A stretch of 64,000 nt of DNA from Tetragenococcus halophilus subsp. flandriensis (GTDB lineage: Bacteria > Bacillota > Bacilli > Lactobacillales > Enterococcaceae), in NCBI RefSeq assembly GCF_030161475.1, contig NZ_BSUG01000024.1:1-64000 (forward strand). The letters run 5' to 3'. The notes below the pieces were generated by a model, which was given only the letters and a program-made list of their open reading frames with translations, did no database searches and had not been told where the DNA came from. A program made the position numbers and the translations under genes. Below are positions 1-8,072 of this stretch, piece by piece; the first letter of the stretch is position 1, and the number at the start of each line of letters is the position of its first letter.

Positions 1-19
1 CTGTTACAATAGAATCCAT

Positions 20-90
20 AAGAAACCGCCTTTGTTCATTCGTGTCTGTTAGTCCAGTTCAATGAATAGAGTAACGGTTTCTTTTTTATT
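20..90 (+). terminator. Possible stem-loop terminator at the left edge
   Basis: AAGAAACCG (20-28) pairs with CGGTTTCTT (75-83). A second stem, TTCATT (35-40) with AATGAA (61-66), is nested inside, and a T-rich stretch follows the outer stem on the plus strand. It could end a gene lying left of the window. The long interior makes it weaker than a classic terminator. I see no gene in 1-280. Confidence 0.3.
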
Positions 91-250
91 CGTCCAGAGG
101 GTACCTCAATAAATTTTACACTTAGGTTCATATTCTTCTTTAAAATTTGAACTGAAGCCAATCCCACATTACTACTTTGAAAAAAAAGACTTATTCGCCA
201 GATAAGTTAGCAACAAAACAAGCGTCAATGTTTTATCCTATCAGCAAATT

Positions 251-273
251 GTAAAGTAATACTTTTACTTTAC
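251..273 (-). terminator. AT-rich hairpin after the XRE gene
   Basis: GTAAAGTAA (251-259) and TTACTTTAC (265-273) are perfect inverted arms around a 5-nt loop, just past the stop of the XRE regulator. The stem is AT-rich and has no long U-run, so termination would be weak. Confidence 0.25.
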
Positions 274-280
274 TAGGTTA

Positions 281-496
281 CTATTTATTCCAGTTTTTGT
301 TCTTCGTTCTATCAAGCAAATAATCTACACTAACGCCAAAATAATCCGCTAATTTAATTAAAGTACTTGCTGTCCATTCTATTTTTCCAGTCTCATATTG
401 CGAATAAGTATTTTGCGAAACATTTAATAACTCAGCTACTTCTTTTTGTGTTACATCATGATCTTCTCTGATAGAACGAATATTTTTATAGCTCAT
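281..496 (-). CDS. Small XRE-family helix-turn-helix regulator
   Basis: This is a 71-aa cytoplasmic DNA-binding protein made almost entirely of a Cro/CI-type HTH_3 domain. The pattern Q-K-E-V-A-E-L-L-N-V-S-Q-N-T-Y-S-Q-Y-E-T-G-K is the helix-turn-helix, and the Y-F-G-V-S-V-D-Y-L-L ending is typical of this family. The start chosen is the ATG at 496, because AGGTGA (502-507) lies a proper distance upstream; GTG and ATG codons just before it overlap that ribosome binding site. It is divergent from an unknown 99-aa gene, and a perfect palindrome lies between them, so autoregulation and control of the neighbour are likely. Size and layout resemble phage- or toxin-antitoxin-type repressors, but nothing here proves such a role. 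Confidence 0.85.
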   Translation of the reverse strand: MSYKNIRSIREDHDVTQKEVAELLNVSQNTYSQYETGKIEWTASTLIKLADYFGVSVDYLLDRTKNKNWNK

Positions 497-520
497 TTTC
501 ATCACCTAGATTTATTATAA

Positions 521-578
521 ATATCTGTCATAAAGATATTGCGTTTTATCTGTAATACAGATAAAATTAAAGTATACT
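521..578. promoter_or_regulatory. Palindromic operator between the XRE gene and its neighbour
   Basis: TTTTATCTGT (544-553) and ACAGATAAAA (557-566) form a perfect 10-bp inverted repeat with a 3-nt centre. Another TATCTGT half-site lies at 522-528. A TATACT that could serve as the -10 box for the rightward gene is at 573-578. Location and symmetry suggest the binding site of the adjacent XRE regulator. That is inference. Confidence 0.55.
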
Positions 579-604
579 ATATCTCAAAAAGGAAGTTGAT
601 TATA

Positions 605-904
605 ATGACAGAAAAAAAGGAACTTGTAACAAAGAAGAACCAACCTGTTAAAGCAATTACTCAGCAAGATATCCACGAAGTTAAAAATACCTTGGGAAAG
701 CTCCAATCATGGATAGGAATTTTAGAAATACTTGATAAATTCTTCAAGTACGAAAATGAGCCGTTAAACAAAAAGAAAATTATTCAAGAATATCATGCTA
801 GCGCGAAAATTTTTGAAGTTTTTCTTGATGATTTTCTCGTTAATACCAATGTTTTAGGGAGTCAGCTTGAAGAATTACAGAGTCGAGAAAAGATACGTAA
901 TTAA
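605..904 (+). CDS. Unknown 99-aa protein divergent from an XRE regulator
   Basis: I do not recognise a family. The product is a soluble 99-aa protein with no signal peptide or membrane segment. It has a lysine-rich N-terminus and then mostly predicted helix (Q-D-I-H-E-V-K-N-T-L-G-K-L and following). The ATG at 605 was chosen over an upstream in-frame ATG at 539, because AAAGGAAG sits about 9 nt before it and the upstream extension would cover the operator palindrome. The divergent arrangement with a small repressor suggests a two-gene module, for example an XRE-controlled accessory protein. Confidence 0.6.
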   Translation: MTEKKELVTKKNQPVKAITQQDIHEVKNTLGKLQSWIGILEILDKFFKYENEPLNKKKIIQEYHASAKIFEVFLDDFLVNTNVLGSQLEELQSREKIRN

Positions 905-1084
905 TTTTTTTAGTTTTTATATTCTTCAAATATTAAGAAAATTATATGCTTAATAAAGAAGACCAATTAACGATCATTGCCTTTTTTATTAGTATTATAG
1001 AGTAGTAAAGTGGAAAAACGGCAAAAAAGTTTTATTAAAAGAATGCTTGATCTCATTGGCTACTAATGTATAAATCCATATAGA

Positions 1085-1129
1085 AAAATAGCTACTACCT
1101 GTCTAATTAAAATAGGTAGTGGCTATTTT
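1085..1129. terminator. Bidirectional terminator between the 99-aa gene and brnQ
   Basis: AAAATAGCTACTACCT (1085-1100) pairs with AGGTAGTGGCTATTTT (1114-1129) with only one wobble-type mismatch. A/T-rich flanks on both sides let it work in both directions. It lies 40 nt past the brnQ stop. The rest of 905-1169 shows nothing else. Confidence 0.8.
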
Positions 1130-1169
1130 ATCTACTGGATAATGAATTAATTTTATTATAGCCTTATAT

Positions 1170-2486
1170 TTATTTCTTCAATACAAAAGAAACGCCTTTA
1201 GCAATAACACCTACTACAATTGCAGGAATGATCCAAGAAAAGCCTAGATCTGAAAAAGGAAGAGTAACAAAAGGCGAAATATAATCCCAACTTGAATTAA
1301 ATTCTTTCAATCCATCGTTTAAACTAACAAACAATATTATTCCAACAACACTACGATAAACGATGGTGTCACACGATACATACCTGTTGATAAAACTCAA
1401 TAGAATCAATGCAATAATTACAGGATAGACAACATTTAAAACAGGAACTGAAAACTGGATCAATTTTTCTAATCCGATATTAGCTACGGTAGCGCTAAAT
1501 AAAACAAAAAATAATAAAAACTTTTTATAAGTTATACGTGGAAATCGTTTGTTAAAATACCATGCACATGAGGATAATAAGCCTACGCCTGTTGGAAGAC
1601 AAGCAAATATAACGACTAAGCCAAACAGAAAGTTTCCTGTATTTCCAAAATAGTTGTTGGCAACTCCTGCTAGTATATCTGCTCCAGAAGTAAAACTCAG
1701 TGTAGAACTGCTTGCTCCAATATATGCAATTCCTAAGTAAATAAAAGCTAATAAAATCGCAGAAATAGTTCCTGCTTTTAAAATAACGTTTTTTCTAACA
1801 GTCTGATTAAACTCTCCTAAGTCTTTAGTGGTGTTAATAATAATCGTTGCAAAAACAATCGATACAATGGTATCCATCGTTAGATAGCCTTCTTTTACTC
1901 CACTGAAAAACGGTGCTTGCGCATATTGTCCCTGAGGCAGTTGAAAATCACTAATTGGATTAAAGATAGTTGTCACAATAAAAACGCCTAAAATAAGTAA
2001 CAAAACAGGCGTTACTATTCTGCCAAAGCGATCCATAAATTTACTAGGGTATAAGGCCAAATAATATACCAATCCAAAAAATGCAATACTATAAATTAGC
2101 AACCCTATCTGTGAATTGGTTTGGTTCAAAAAGGGAGATACGCCAATTTCAAAGGAAACGAGCCCTGTCCTAGGAGCCGCCATTAATGGACCAATCGATA
2201 AATAAGTAATAATGGTTAGAACTTTAGCAAAAGTTGGATGGACCTTTGTTGCTAAGCTTTCAGTATTTCCATTTTCACTCACATTAGCAATGGCTACTAA
2301 TCCCAAAACGGGTAGAGCTACTCCTGTAATTAAAAAGCCCGCCATAGCGTGCCATAAATTGTCCCCTGCTTCGCTTCCTAATCCTGCTGGAAAAATTAAA
2401 TTTCCCGCACCAAAGAAAAGAGAGAAAACCATAAGCCCGATGAAAAAAATTTGTCTGGAAGTGATTTTATCGCTTTTATTTATCAT
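1170..2486 (-). CDS. brnQ: Branched-chain amino acid transport carrier BrnQ
   Basis: A 438-aa integral membrane carrier of the LIVCS family, which imports leucine, isoleucine and valine with a cation (Na+ or H+). The N-terminal signature is clear: G-L-M-V-F-S-L-F-F-G-A-G-N-L-I-F-P. About twelve hydrophobic segments follow, and the length matches the family. AAGGTG lies 7 nt before the ATG. The gene appears to be transcribed alone and ends at the strong hairpin at 1085-1129. No T-box or other leader fits in the 77-nt upstream gap, so amino-acid control through RNA is not evident. Confidence 0.95.
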   Translation of the reverse strand: MINKSDKITSRQIFFIGLMVFSLFFGAGNLIFPAGLGSEAGDNLWHAMAGFLITGVALPVLGLVAIANVSENGNTESLATKVHPTFAKVLTIITYLSIGPLMAAPRTGLVSFEIGVSPFLNQTNSQIGLLIYSIAFFGLVYYLALYPSKFMDRFGRIVTPVLLLILGVFIVTTIFNPISDFQLPQGQYAQAPFFSGVKEGYLTMDTIVSIVFATIIINTTKDLGEFNQTVRKNVILKAGTISAILLAFIYLGIAYIGASSSTLSFTSGADILAGVANNYFGNTGNFLFGLVVIFACLPTGVGLLSSCAWYFNKRFPRITYKKFLLFFVLFSATVANIGLEKLIQFSVPVLNVVYPVIIALILLSFINRYVSCDTIVYRSVVGIILFVSLNDGLKEFNSSWDYISPFVTLPFSDLGFSWIIPAIVVGVIAKGVSFVLKK

Positions 2487-2563
2487 TTCTTCACCTTCAT
2501 CTATTTATTTCTTTTGGAAAAAGCAAATTCTATTGTTTAGCTAGTTATTGTGTATTTTTATGA

Positions 2564-3445
2564 CTACAACAAATAATCACTTGAAATACGTACTAAATCT
2601 TCAATGACTTGGCTGCCTTCTTCAACCGTCGGATTTTTATCGGACAAAGCCACTGCAAGATAGCTATTATCTCCGCGCCTTACTTTTCCGATACTTGTAA
2701 CAACCCATTCATCATTTATATCATTAGGTAACCAACCGTTTTTAAAAGTAACATCGCTTGACCCTGCATAGACTCCCCAACTTTGATCGGGTTCAATATG
2801 CTCCATCAAGTCAATAATCTGTTCTTGTGAATCTTCATTTAAATATTGCGAAGGCGTATATAGTTCTTGGAGTAACTTGATTTGATCCTTCGTTGTCGTG
2901 GTAGTTTTTCCCCATGTTTCTTTATCTGCTTTTGTATCATTCATATCTAGTTCATCAAAAATTTGCTGTAAGGAAGAATAGCCCCCTAATGAATCTAAAA
3001 GAGTTGTCGCTGCTTCATTATCACTATGCGTAATCATTTGAGTTAGAAGTTCATTTTCTTCATCAGTTAGATCTTCCTTATTTTCTTCTTTTTCATGCAG
3101 CAGTAACATCGCTATAGCTACTTTTGCAATACTTGCTGTCACATACTTTTCTTCTTTTCCATTATTTGTGTATGTATAACTCTCTTCATTTTCCAGGTCG
3201 TACACTCTAAATTCTAATGAATTGGGATAAGTTTCAGCCCATTCGTCACCTTTTTTCTGCAATTCATTTTCAAGTTCATTTTTATCTTCTTCTGGCTTTT
3301 CAGCTGTCACTTGCTCTTCCGTCGTATTTTCAGTTACCATAGCTTCTTCTGGTTTAGTTGTCGTATGTTCACCTAACCAAAATCCTAATACTAAAAAGAA
3401 AACCGCTCCTAACAGGATAGGAAAAATTTTTATAAATGTTTTCAT
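2564..3445 (-). CDS. Membrane-anchored serine hydrolase, class A beta-lactamase fold
   Basis: The 293-aa protein has one N-terminal membrane segment (about residues 5-25), then a very acidic linker (about 30-70) and an extracellular beta-lactamase-like domain (PF13354 type). The three active-site motifs of penicillin-recognising enzymes can be seen: S-I-A-K (S105, K108), S-D-N (141-143) and K-N-G (235-237) in the place of K-T-G. Proteins of this kind in lactic bacteria are usually wall-associated D,D-peptidase or beta-lactamase-like hydrolases rather than proven resistance enzymes. Substrate cannot be read from sequence. It is a single gene between brnQ and a GST gene. Confidence 0.8.
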   Translation of the reverse strand: MKTFIKIFPILLGAVFFLVLGFWLGEHTTTKPEEAMVTENTTEEQVTAEKPEEDKNELENELQKKGDEWAETYPNSLEFRVYDLENEESYTYTNNGKEEKYVTASIAKVAIAMLLLHEKEENKEDLTDEENELLTQMITHSDNEAATTLLDSLGGYSSLQQIFDELDMNDTKADKETWGKTTTTTKDQIKLLQELYTPSQYLNEDSQEQIIDLMEHIEPDQSWGVYAGSSDVTFKNGWLPNDINDEWVVTSIGKVRRGDNSYLAVALSDKNPTVEEGSQVIEDLVRISSDYLL

Positions 3446-3791
3446 TTTTTCTAATTACAAGTCCTTTCCTTTTTGTAGTTTAAACAAAAAATCACTTCTA
3501 AGAATTATTTTTATTTTCTGAATTTTCACTAATAAAATAAACTTTTTATAAAACAATCTGCAATTAACCCTAACTAAATTAATTCACAGCAATAATACTA
3601 ACTTATCACATGAAAGAATAGAGGCAAAGTAATTATCTTTTAAATAACAAGTAAAAATATAGCGCTACAACTTTCAAACGAAAAATGACTGATTGATATA
3701 TTTAAAATTAAGCATTAAAGAAGGTTTAAAAGGATAAGCTTTTCCAGTAAAAAAACAAAAGATTTTTACATAAAACTCCCCTAAAAAATAG

Positions 3792-3832
3792 GAAAAAGCT
3801 ACAAACTTTAATAAAAAATTTGTAGCTTTTTC
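3792..3832 (-). terminator. Terminator after the first YqjG-like GST; rest of gap empty
   Basis: GAAAAAGCTACAAA (3792-3805) pairs perfectly with TTTGTAGCTTTTTC (3819-3832), and runs of A/T flank both arms. It lies just after the stop of the GST gene on the minus strand. The rest of 3446-3855 is AT-rich and shows no gene or obvious motif. Confidence 0.75.
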
Positions 3833-3855
3833 TAGTATAGGTTCTCATCTATAGA

Positions 3856-4821
3856 CTATTTCATTTCATCCATATTAAGATCGATTTCCGGCCCCTTAGG
3901 CACGATACCACTAGGATTAAGAGAAGTTAAACTAATATAATAGTGTTTTTTAATATGTGATATATTTACTGTTTCTTTAATCCCTGGCCAATTATATAAT
4001 TCACGAGTATAACGCCATAAATTTTTATAATCCATTATTCGCCTGATATTACATTTAAAAAGCCCAAAGTATACTATATCAAAGCGGATTAAAGTGGCAA
4101 ATAAGAGCCAGTCTGACTCTGTTGGTTGTTCACCCACTAAGAATCGACTTGTTGATAATCTTTCTTCAATCTCATTTAATCGATCAAATAAATGAGTCAC
4201 TTCTTTATTATAAAAATCTTGTTCTTGAGCAAGACCTATTTTATATACTGCATTATTAATTTCAGGTCCAATAATGTTATTCCATGCTTCAATTTCAGGT
4301 AATGATTCTTTAGGAACAAAGTTATTATTATTTGCGCCAGCGTAATCAAAGGCACTGTTTAGCATACGAATAATATCAGATGATTCATTATTAACAATTT
4401 GCTTTGTTTTCTTATCAAATAAAACAGGAACAGACACTTTTCCGGTAAAATTCGGGTCAGAAAAAGTATAAATTTCTCGCAAATAATTTGCATTGATTAC
4501 CGGGTCAGGTATTACGCCATCACCATCTTCAAAACTCCAACCTTGGTCATACATCACAGGATTCACTACGGATAAAGAAATAATGTCTTGTAGTCCTTTT
4601 AAACTACGCATCATAAGCGCCCGACTGGCAAAAGGACAAGCATAAGAAACATACAAATGATAACGACCCGTTTCTGCTTTAAAACCGCCTTCTCCTGTTG
4701 GGCCAGCACTACCGTCTGGCGTAATCCAATGACGAAATTGTAAATTAGTCGTTACGACCTCTCCATCTGCATTAGCCGGTCTATCTTCTTTCTGCCATTC
4801 ACCGTTTACTAACATTCCCAT
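3856..4821 (-). CDS. Glutathionyl-hydroquinone reductase-like GST (YqjG/ECM4 family), copy 1
   Basis: A 321-aa cytoplasmic protein of the omega/xi-class glutathione transferase family, whose members reduce glutathionyl-(hydro)quinones using a catalytic cysteine. The active-site motif is C62-P63-F64 after G-R-Y-H-L-Y-V-S-Y-A. The family block around S-D-P-N-F-T-G-K-V-S-V-P-V-L and the C-terminal helical GST domain are present. I start at the ATG at 4821, because GGGGGA lies 8 nt upstream and the second copy at 57127-58089 (320 aa) begins the same way. An upstream TTG at 4845 is in frame but lacks a binding site. Two copies plus a YghU-type GST suggest glutathione use. Confidence 0.88.
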   Translation of the reverse strand: MGMLVNGEWQKEDRPANADGEVVTTNLQFRHWITPDGSAGPTGEGGFKAETGRYHLYVSYACPFASRALMMRSLKGLQDIISLSVVNPVMYDQGWSFEDGDGVIPDPVINANYLREIYTFSDPNFTGKVSVPVLFDKKTKQIVNNESSDIIRMLNSAFDYAGANNNNFVPKESLPEIEAWNNIIGPEINNAVYKIGLAQEQDFYNKEVTHLFDRLNEIEERLSTSRFLVGEQPTESDWLLFATLIRFDIVYFGLFKCNIRRIMDYKNLWRYTRELYNWPGIKETVNISHIKKHYYISLTSLNPSGIVPKGPEIDLNMDEMK

Positions 4822-5253
4822 TATTTTTTCCCCCACTTTCTTCAAAATAACCTTCTCAATTCATTATAAATTATCCATAGTTATTTTAATAATAAAGTGT
4901 TTTGGTCAAATAATGTCAAAAAGATTTCTTTAAAATACTTTCTTTAATTTCAATTTATGAAAGTTTGGATATCGTTCGAAAGTAGCTGATGATTTCTTTA
5001 TGAAGAAACGGTATTAATAACAAAACTAGAGTAATAATACTTAATACTACAGCTTTTCTTGAAAATGCTTGGTTGACCTTTTGCCAATCAAGTGAAAAGA
5101 GTAAAGCAATAAAAAAACAATTCCGCCTGTTTTTCGGGACTTTTTTATTTATCCTCTCGTATTCTACGATAAACTGCGACAAAATACTCGATACGCCGCC
5201 GCTTTTTACCGTATCGAGTGGTTAATTCGTTGCATAATAACCTCTCCTTTAAT
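4822..5253. other. Gene-poor gap with a 10-bp inverted repeat and doubtful short ORFs
   Basis: No convincing gene is seen. On the minus strand a 75-codon frame (4955-5182) has one hydrophobic segment but begins at TTG without a ribosome binding site. A basic frame ending at 5145 runs through the inverted repeat ACTCGATACG (5186-5195) / CGTATCGAGT (5210-5219). A T-run follows near 5104-5112 on the minus strand, so part of this may be a terminator region for the GNAT gene or a decayed gene. Confidence 0.3.
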
Positions 5254-5691
5254 TTATAAATGTTTTTCAACAGATTGACAGCTTTTACCATCTTCATAAT
5301 AGACATCTGAAGAAATCTCATACCCACATTTTAAATAAAATGCTAATGCAACTGCCTCTGAATGGATACTAACTTTTTTGTAACCTCTTGTTTTCGAGTA
5401 ATCTTCCAATTGTTTAAGGATTTCAGATGAAAGGTGATTTCCTCTGTATTCTTTCAACGTTGCCACACGTGTGATTTTTACGTTTTCATCATCTATTTTT
5501 AGTAAACGAGCGGTAGAAACAGGCAAATCACCTTGATATGCTACAGCATAAACTGCATTATTGTTATCATTCAAATCAAATTCATTTTGCAAGGAGATTT
5601 GGCCTTCCAGCACAAATACTTGCATACGAATAAAAATACTTGCAGCTTGTTGCCAAGTTTGGCTTCCAATAACAAGTTCCACATCTTCCAT
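5254..5691 (-). CDS. GNAT-family N-acetyltransferase
   Basis: A 145-aa cytoplasmic protein with a single Gcn5-related acetyltransferase domain, using acetyl-CoA. The acetyl-CoA binding region is T-R-V-A-T-L-K-E-Y-R-G-N-H-L-S-S-E-I (about residues 74-91), a slightly degenerate motif A. The ending F-Y-L-K-C-G-Y-E is the usual motif B with the conserved G-Y. The layout resembles the ElaA/YjcF subgroup, and the acceptor is unknown. It lies 129 nt past the cysteine desulfurase gene in the same direction, so it may be read through from the selenium operon, but the gap is large enough for its own promoter. Confidence 0.85.
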   Translation of the reverse strand: MEDVELVIGSQTWQQAASIFIRMQVFVLEGQISLQNEFDLNDNNNAVYAVAYQGDLPVSTARLLKIDDENVKITRVATLKEYRGNHLSSEILKQLEDYSKTRGYKKVSIHSEAVALAFYLKCGYEISSDVYYEDGKSCQSVEKHL

Positions 5692-5820
5692 CTACTCACC
5701 CCGCCCGTTCTTTATTCATTAAATAACTGACTGTATTCCTTTGAAAAAACTCTATAAAAATCACCTGCTTTAAATATAGATAAGTTCACTAAACAACTGT
5801 AGTAAGTGCAAAGTTGGCTA

Positions 5821-6948
5821 TTAGACATTATTTTCTCTATTAAAATAAGCTTTCAACAAAGCAACGGTCTCATCGGCTTCCTCTTTTGTCGTATATCTTC
5901 CTACACTAAAACGAATGGCGCCTAAAGCAATTTTTTCATCAACTCCCATCGCTTTTAAAACAGGAGAAATGACAGTGGATGATGTATGACAAGCCGAGCC
6001 TGTTGCAGCCCAAATGTCAGGATTGTCCTCTAATATTTTGGCACCATTGTATCCAACAAAACTAATATTTAATGTATTCGGTAATCGGTTCGTCTGATCC
6101 CCATTTAAATGAATTTTATCGTTAAATTCTTTTCTTAATTGCTCATAAAAATAATCACGAATACCCTTTAAATCGTTGTTTGGCAAGTGATGGGCAGCTT
6201 GAACAGCGGCTTGACCAAGTGCTGCAATATAAGGAACATTTTCAGTACTAGCGCGTTGTCCATTTTCTTGACTTGCACCATGGATCAACGGTTCGATTTT
6301 TATCCCTTCGCGTATAAACAATGCACCAATACCCTTGGGAGCATAGAGTTTGTGGCCTGCAACTGTTAAAAAGTCTATTTTTGTTTTTTCCAGGTCAATC
6401 GCTACTTTTCCCACAGATTGCGAGGCATCCGTATGGAAAAACACATCCTTTTCTTGACAAATTTCAGCAATTTCTTCAATGGGTTGTAGCGTTCCCACCT
6501 CATTATTAGAATGCATGATCGTAACTAAAATCGTATCTTCACGAATCGCATCTTTTACATCAATAGGATTTACCGCGCCTTTTTCATCTACAGGAACATA
6601 GGTCACTTCGTAACCGTTTTTTTCTAAAAATGCCAAAGGTTCTAAAATCGCTGGATGTTCAATTTCTGAAGTGACAATATGCTTTCCCTGATTTTTATAG
6701 CTATAAGCAACACCTTTTAAAACGGTATTATTTGATTCACTTCCACTCGCAGTAAAAGTGATTTCCTGTGCTTTAGCATTTAAAAGGGCCGCTACTTGTT
6801 CTCTTCCTTCTTCTACTGCTTGTTTTGCGTTACTGCCAATAGGATAACGATTAGATGGGTTGCCAAATTCTTGCTTTAAAAAAGGCAGTATAGCATGCAG
6901 AACCACTTCATCCACTGGTGTTGTTGCATTGTAGTCTAAATAAACCAT
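5821..6948 (-). CDS. Cysteine desulfurase/selenocysteine lyase, NifS/IscS class
   Basis: A 375-aa PLP enzyme that removes sulfur (or selenium) from cysteine (or selenocysteine). The PLP lysine is K200 in V-A-G-H-K-L-Y-A-P-K-G, and the catalytic cysteine is C320 in A-T-G-S-A-C-H-T-S-S-T. The N-terminus V-Y-L-D-Y-N-A-T-T-P is the family hallmark. The start at 6948 follows AAAGGA by about 12 nt; an in-frame codon at 6981 lacks this site. It is the last gene of the selD-selU set, with gaps of 23 and 63 nt, so it likely mobilises selenium from selenocysteine for selenophosphate synthesis. A general housekeeping IscS/SufS role cannot be excluded. Confidence 0.9.
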   Translation of the reverse strand: MVYLDYNATTPVDEVVLHAILPFLKQEFGNPSNRYPIGSNAKQAVEEGREQVAALLNAKAQEITFTASGSESNNTVLKGVAYSYKNQGKHIVTSEIEHPAILEPLAFLEKNGYEVTYVPVDEKGAVNPIDVKDAIREDTILVTIMHSNNEVGTLQPIEEIAEICQEKDVFFHTDASQSVGKVAIDLEKTKIDFLTVAGHKLYAPKGIGALFIREGIKIEPLIHGASQENGQRASTENVPYIAALGQAAVQAAHHLPNNDLKGIRDYFYEQLRKEFNDKIHLNGDQTNRLPNTLNISFVGYNGAKILEDNPDIWAATGSACHTSSTVISPVLKAMGVDEKIALGAIRFSVGRYTTKEEADETVALLKAYFNRENNV

Positions 6949-7011
6949 AATACCGTGATTTCCTTTCTCTATATTCCGCAATTGTTAAGGGTAATAAATT
7001 TAGTCTAAAAT

Positions 7012-8049
7012 CTAATTTTCGTTATCACCAATAAAACGGATAACACTTTCAAAAGCTTCATCTACATCAGCAGCATAGATATGCTTTTGTTCATTTTCTG
7101 CGTAACGTTTGAGTGTTTTTTCATACATTGGGTCATAATAATATTGCAATAAAAGAGCGACTGCAGAAGAAAAATTTTCTTCTGACAAATTTTGCGCAAT
7201 CTCTTTAGCAACTGGCGTATGCACATGCTTTCTAATCCTTTGAAAAGCTTCTTTGATCTCCTCTGGGTACTCTTCAGGGTGGTATTCTTGCAGAATAATT
7301 TCCACACGTCTTTCTAAGGGAAGATGGATGAATAACTGCACACTGCTTTCTTTTTTCTCGTGTAAGTTAGCAGGAAGTGTTGCTTTGCCAATACGTTTGC
7401 TTTCCCCTTCCATTAACAAAAAAGGACTATTTTCATAACGTATCAATTCTTGTACTAGTAAAGAATCAAACGCCTTTTGTTTATTAGGCCGCAAACCAAT
7501 CTGTCCAAAAATCGACCCGCGATGATTTGCCATCTTTTCCAAATCGAGCACCGGATAACCCACTTTTTTTAAACGTCGTAACAAAATCGTTTTCCCGCTA
7601 CCTGTATAACCATTTAGCACATACATTCTTTTAGTAAACGTCTGCGTTTCTAACTGCTGCATCACCCATTTTCTATATGAACGTATGCCCCCGTCTAGCC
7701 TTTCAACTTTTATTCCCATTAAATCGACTACGGTAGCTGCAGTTTTACTGCGCATACCGCCACGTGAGCAATAAACGACCCCTTCTTTTTCTAGAGATTG
7801 AAATTGTTCAATAAATTTCGGTAATTTTACGGAAAAAAGATCTAAGCCTTTTTTCTTAGCTTCTTTAGGACCAACTTGAGTATAAATCGTACCCACTTCT
7901 GCCCGCTCTTCATTGTTTAAAAGAGGAATGTTTATACTTCCGGGAATGTGAAATTCAGCAAACTCCTTGGGAGAACGAACATCTACTAAGGTAATCTCCC
8001 CTTCTTTATGTTTTTTCAATAAATCAAGTAATTCCATATCTTGAAACAT
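7012..8049 (-). CDS. mnmH: tRNA 2-selenouridine synthase SelU (MnmH)
   Basis: A 345-aa enzyme that replaces sulfur by selenium in the wobble 2-thiouridine of tRNAs for Lys, Glu and Gln, using selenophosphate. The N-terminal rhodanese domain carries the catalytic cysteine C94 in V-Y-C-S-R-G-G-M-R-S. A P-loop domain follows, with G-Y-T-G-S-G-K-T at 147-154. Length and domain order match the family. The ATG at 8049 has only a weak GGGCGTG binding site. The gene lies 23 nt after selD, so the two are surely co-transcribed. This gene explains why SelD is present although no Sec-insertion genes are seen here. Confidence 0.93.
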   Translation of the reverse strand: MFQDMELLDLLKKHKEGEITLVDVRSPKEFAEFHIPGSINIPLLNNEERAEVGTIYTQVGPKEAKKKGLDLFSVKLPKFIEQFQSLEKEGVVYCSRGGMRSKTAATVVDLMGIKVERLDGGIRSYRKWVMQQLETQTFTKRMYVLNGYTGSGKTILLRRLKKVGYPVLDLEKMANHRGSIFGQIGLRPNKQKAFDSLLVQELIRYENSPFLLMEGESKRIGKATLPANLHEKKESSVQLFIHLPLERRVEIILQEYHPEEYPEEIKEAFQRIRKHVHTPVAKEIAQNLSEENFSSAVALLLQYYYDPMYEKTLKRYAENEQKHIYAADVDEAFESVIRFIGDNEN

Positions 8050-8072
8050 ACTTTCACGCCCTACTATATAAT

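Noticed and set aside
2212-2544. 110-codon plus-strand frame over the brnQ start
   Set aside because: Antisense shadow of the conserved brnQ N-terminus; no SD.
4955-5182. 75-codon minus-strand frame with one hydrophobic segment
   Set aside because: TTG start without SD, no recognisable family, and the surrounding DNA has hairpin-like repeats; kept only as a note in the gap entry.
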